A stretch of 7,425 bases of DNA, from NCBI GenBank assembly GCA_902481695.1, contig CABSXY010000093.1, forward strand, positions 1 through 7,425. The letters are read 5' to 3'. The notes beneath the pieces were generated by a model. It ran no database searches. It saw only the letters and a program-made list of their open reading frames with translations, and had not been told where the DNA came from. Shown here in pieces: positions 5,884 through 7,425 of this stretch. Position numbers and translations under genes: made by a program. Position 1 is the first letter of the stretch; each line of letters opens with the position of its first letter. Source of the stretch: an uncultured Haemophilus sp. Lineage in GTDB: Bacteria; Pseudomonadota; Gammaproteobacteria; Enterobacterales; Pasteurellaceae.

Positions 5884-6442
5884 AATATGTTCTGAATGCT
5901 GGAGATTGGTAATGTTCAATAAAGGTTTCAATTTCTTGAAGATCATTCGAGAATAAAATTTTCTCAAAATCACCTTGAGTGAAAAAGCCTTCTTTCACCA
6001 TATGGCTAAAAAAGGACTTTAATGAATCGAAATACCCCTTTTCATTAAATAGAATACAAGGATTATTATTTTTCCCTATTCTAGCCCAAGAAATCACTTC
6101 AGCAATCTCTTCTAAAGTGCCAGGTCCGCCAGGCAAAGCAATATAAGCATCGCCAAGCTCAACCATTTTATTTTTTCGCTCAGACATACTTTCAACAACC
6201 ACGGTCTTGGTCAAATTAGGATGTGCAACTTCTCTGTCTTGTAAAAATTGAGGAATAATACCAATTACCTTGCCTTGATGAGCAAGTACAGTATCTGAAA
6301 CCACACCCATTAATCCCAATTTTCCGCCACCATAAACTAAAGTATGTTGACTATCAGCAATCCATTTTCCTAATTTTTTTGCGGCAGCCTGATAGGCAGA
6401 ATCATTACCTAAACTCGCACCGCAATAAACCGTGACGTTCAT
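5882..6442 (-). CDS. LOG-family Rossmann-fold protein (TIGR00730 type)
   Basis: This 186-residue protein is of normal length for the small LOG family. Near the N-terminus it has VYCGAS (5-10), then YGGGKLGLMG (37-46), MSERK (86-90) and the signature PGGPGTLEE (104-112), fitting PGGxGTxxE. The Arg and Glu of these motifs are the catalytic and phosphate-binding set of LOG enzymes. LOG enzymes cleave the N-glycosidic bond of nucleoside 5'-monophosphates, best known for cytokinin ribotides in plants; the substrate in this bacterium is not known. A frame open to 6508 exists, but the extra 22 residues are encoded by the end of topA and do not fit the family, while M23 gives the usual MNVTVYCG start at 6442. 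The ATG comes one base after the topA stop (TAGGATG), so translation is probably coupled. It is cytoplasmic and co-transcribed with topA. Confidence 0.9.
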   Translation of the reverse strand: MNVTVYCGASLGNDSAYQAAAKKLGKWIADSQHTLVYGGGKLGLMGVVSDTVLAHQGKVIGIIPQFLQDREVAHPNLTKTVVVESMSERKNKMVELGDAYIALPGGPGTLEEIAEVISWARIGKNNNPCILFNEKGYFDSLKSFFSHMVKEGFFTQGDFEKILFSNDLQEIETFIEHYQSPAFRTY

Positions 6443-6443
6443 C

Positions 6444-7425
6444 CTACTTTTTCCGTTCCACCCATTTCCCATCAATATAATCCACAATCCATTTTGTGGC
6501 TTTGCCATTCTTTTCAGATGTCACATATTGATGTTTTTCTTTACGGCTGAAACGGATGATCGCTTCATTGCCATCAGGGTCTTTTTGTGGCGCATCGGCT
6601 AAATAACGTAATTTTTCTGGTAAACGATCACGATAAAGCGCTAATTCCGCCACTTTTGCTGGTCGTGTTTCACGTGATTTCGGGAAGTTATGTGCAGACA
6701 TAAACACGCCACTTGCACCATCACGTAATACAAAATACGCATCAGATTTTTCACATTTCAATTCAGGGAAATGAACTGGCTCTTCTTTTGGTGGTGCAAC
6801 CTCGCCGTTTTTCAAAATCTTACGGGTGTTATCACAGTTGGTACAGCCCATATATTTCCCAAAACGACCAAGTTTCAAGTGCATATCCGCACCACACTTG
6901 TCACATTCTACAATCGGACCGTCATAGCCTTTAATTTTGAATTGGCCTTGTTCAACCAAATAACCATCACAATTTGGATTGTTACCACAAATATGCAATT
7001 TACGATGTGGGTCAATAATGTAGCTGTCCATCGCTGTGCCACATACCGGGCAACGCTTACGATCCATTAGGGCTTTAGTTTCAGAAGCCTCATCCAATAC
7101 ATTAAGTAATTCCGCTTCTGGAATGAGATTAATCGTCGTTTTACAACGCTCTTTCGGTGGTAAAGCATAACCAGAACAACCAAGGAATACACCTGTGCTT
7201 GCTGTGCGAATCGCCATCTTATGGCTACAAGTCGGACAATCAATATCGGTGAGTACAAGGCTATTCGGCTTCATTCCACCTTCCAACTCATCTAATTCTG
7301 CCGTAGAAAGTTGTGTAGAAAAATCTTTGAAGAATTGATTTAACTCAGCTTTCCAATTTTTCTCACCGGATGCAATTTGGTCTAGTACGTTTTCCATGTT
7401 GGCAGTGAAATCGTAGCTCATCAAA
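6444..7425 (-). CDS. topA: DNA topoisomerase I, C-terminal part (cut by window edge)
   Basis: The last 326 codons of TopA lie here on the minus strand and the frame runs off the right edge, so the catalytic toprim and active-site tyrosine domains are outside. Near the upstream end is LMSYDFTANMENVLDQIA, typical of the end of the core. Three Cys4 zinc ribbons follow: C63, C66, C83, C94; C125, C128, C146, C152; C174, C177, C194, C197 (numbering from the edge). The rest (about 214-326) includes the zinc-ribbon-like DNA-binding repeats without cysteines, such as CEKSDAYFVLRDGASGVF, and ends DGKWVERKK. These domains bind single-stranded DNA, and in E. coli they contact RNA polymerase. TopA relaxes negative supercoils. 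The third zinc ribbon ends CTNC, whereas E. coli as I recall it has CTNEEC. The stop TAG (6446-6444) is followed after one base by the LOG start. Confidence 0.96.
   Translation of the reverse strand, partial: LMSYDFTANMENVLDQIASGEKNWKAELNQFFKDFSTQLSTAELDELEGGMKPNSLVLTDIDCPTCSHKMAIRTASTGVFLGCSGYALPPKERCKTTINLIPEAELLNVLDEASETKALMDRKRCPVCGTAMDSYIIDPHRKLHICGNNPNCDGYLVEQGQFKIKGYDGPIVECDKCGADMHLKLGRFGKYMGCTNCDNTRKILKNGEVAPPKEEPVHFPELKCEKSDAYFVLRDGASGVFMSAHNFPKSRETRPAKVAELALYRDRLPEKLRYLADAPQKDPDGNEAIIRFSRKEKHQYVTSEKNGKATKWIVDYIDGKWVERKK

Noticed and set aside
6443..6508. An upstream start for the LOG protein adding 22 residues
   Set aside because: The added segment is the end of topA read in another frame, and the family begins at the MNVTVYCGAS segment.
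1..7425. CRISPR arrays, insertion sequences, tRNA or rRNA genes, prophage or toxin-antitoxin pairs
   Set aside because: No regularly spaced repeats, transposase motifs, terminal inverted repeats, cloverleaf segments or phage-like genes were seen on either strand.

Overview
The window looks like a chromosomal segment from a Haemophilus-type member of the Pasteurellaceae. It is AT-rich and carries several copies of the Hin-type DNA uptake signal sequence (core AAGTGCGGT and its reverse complement), mostly between genes and often paired as terminators. Its proteins (MukF, Fnr, UspE, TopA) closely resemble their E. coli counterparts as I recall them. I cannot fix the species from sequence alone; a Haemophilus close to H. 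influenzae, H. parainfluenzae or H. haemolyticus fits.

Layout, left to right. Positions 1-110 (minus) hold the first 36 codons of mukF, the kleisin of the MukBEF condensin. Next is a 447-bp AT-rich divergent intergenic region with a mukF promoter candidate, a degenerate uptake signal and three helically phased 10-bp repeats. From 558 to 2696 (plus) runs a 713-codon reading frame for a YadA-like trimeric autotransporter adhesin: signal peptide, long head of xAIG-type repeats, neck, stalk, second neck, heptad coiled coil and YadA anchor ending in Trp. It is interrupted by one in-frame TAA at 1371-1373, so it is a recent pseudogene, a strain-specific off-state, or a sequencing error. A hairpin terminator and an uptake signal follow, and then a possible 32-residue single-span membrane protein on the minus strand (2778-2876).

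fnr (2975-3748), with a good FNR box in its own promoter region, and uspE (3885-4808) follow as separately terminated plus-strand genes. An inverted uptake-signal terminator ends uspE. Immediately beyond it, a perfect CRP half-site pair lies at class I distance from the promoter candidate of a secreted DUF4198-type protein (5008-5844) that has a mature N-terminal histidine and a C-terminal His4 tail. A perfect inverted uptake-signal pair then forms a bidirectional terminator shared with the converging minus-strand pair topA (C-terminal 326 codons, cut by the window edge) and a LOG-family Rossmann protein, whose start codon lies one base after the topA stop.

Functionally this is core housekeeping and global regulation (chromosome condensation, supercoiling, oxygen sensing, universal stress protein) into which an accessory surface adhesin is set. 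I see no mobile element, CRISPR array, tRNA or rRNA, and no clearly new multi-gene system. The best leads are the broken adhesin with its repeat-bearing promoter region, the FNR-box region with a possible divergent small membrane protein, and the CRP-linked His-rich exported protein.
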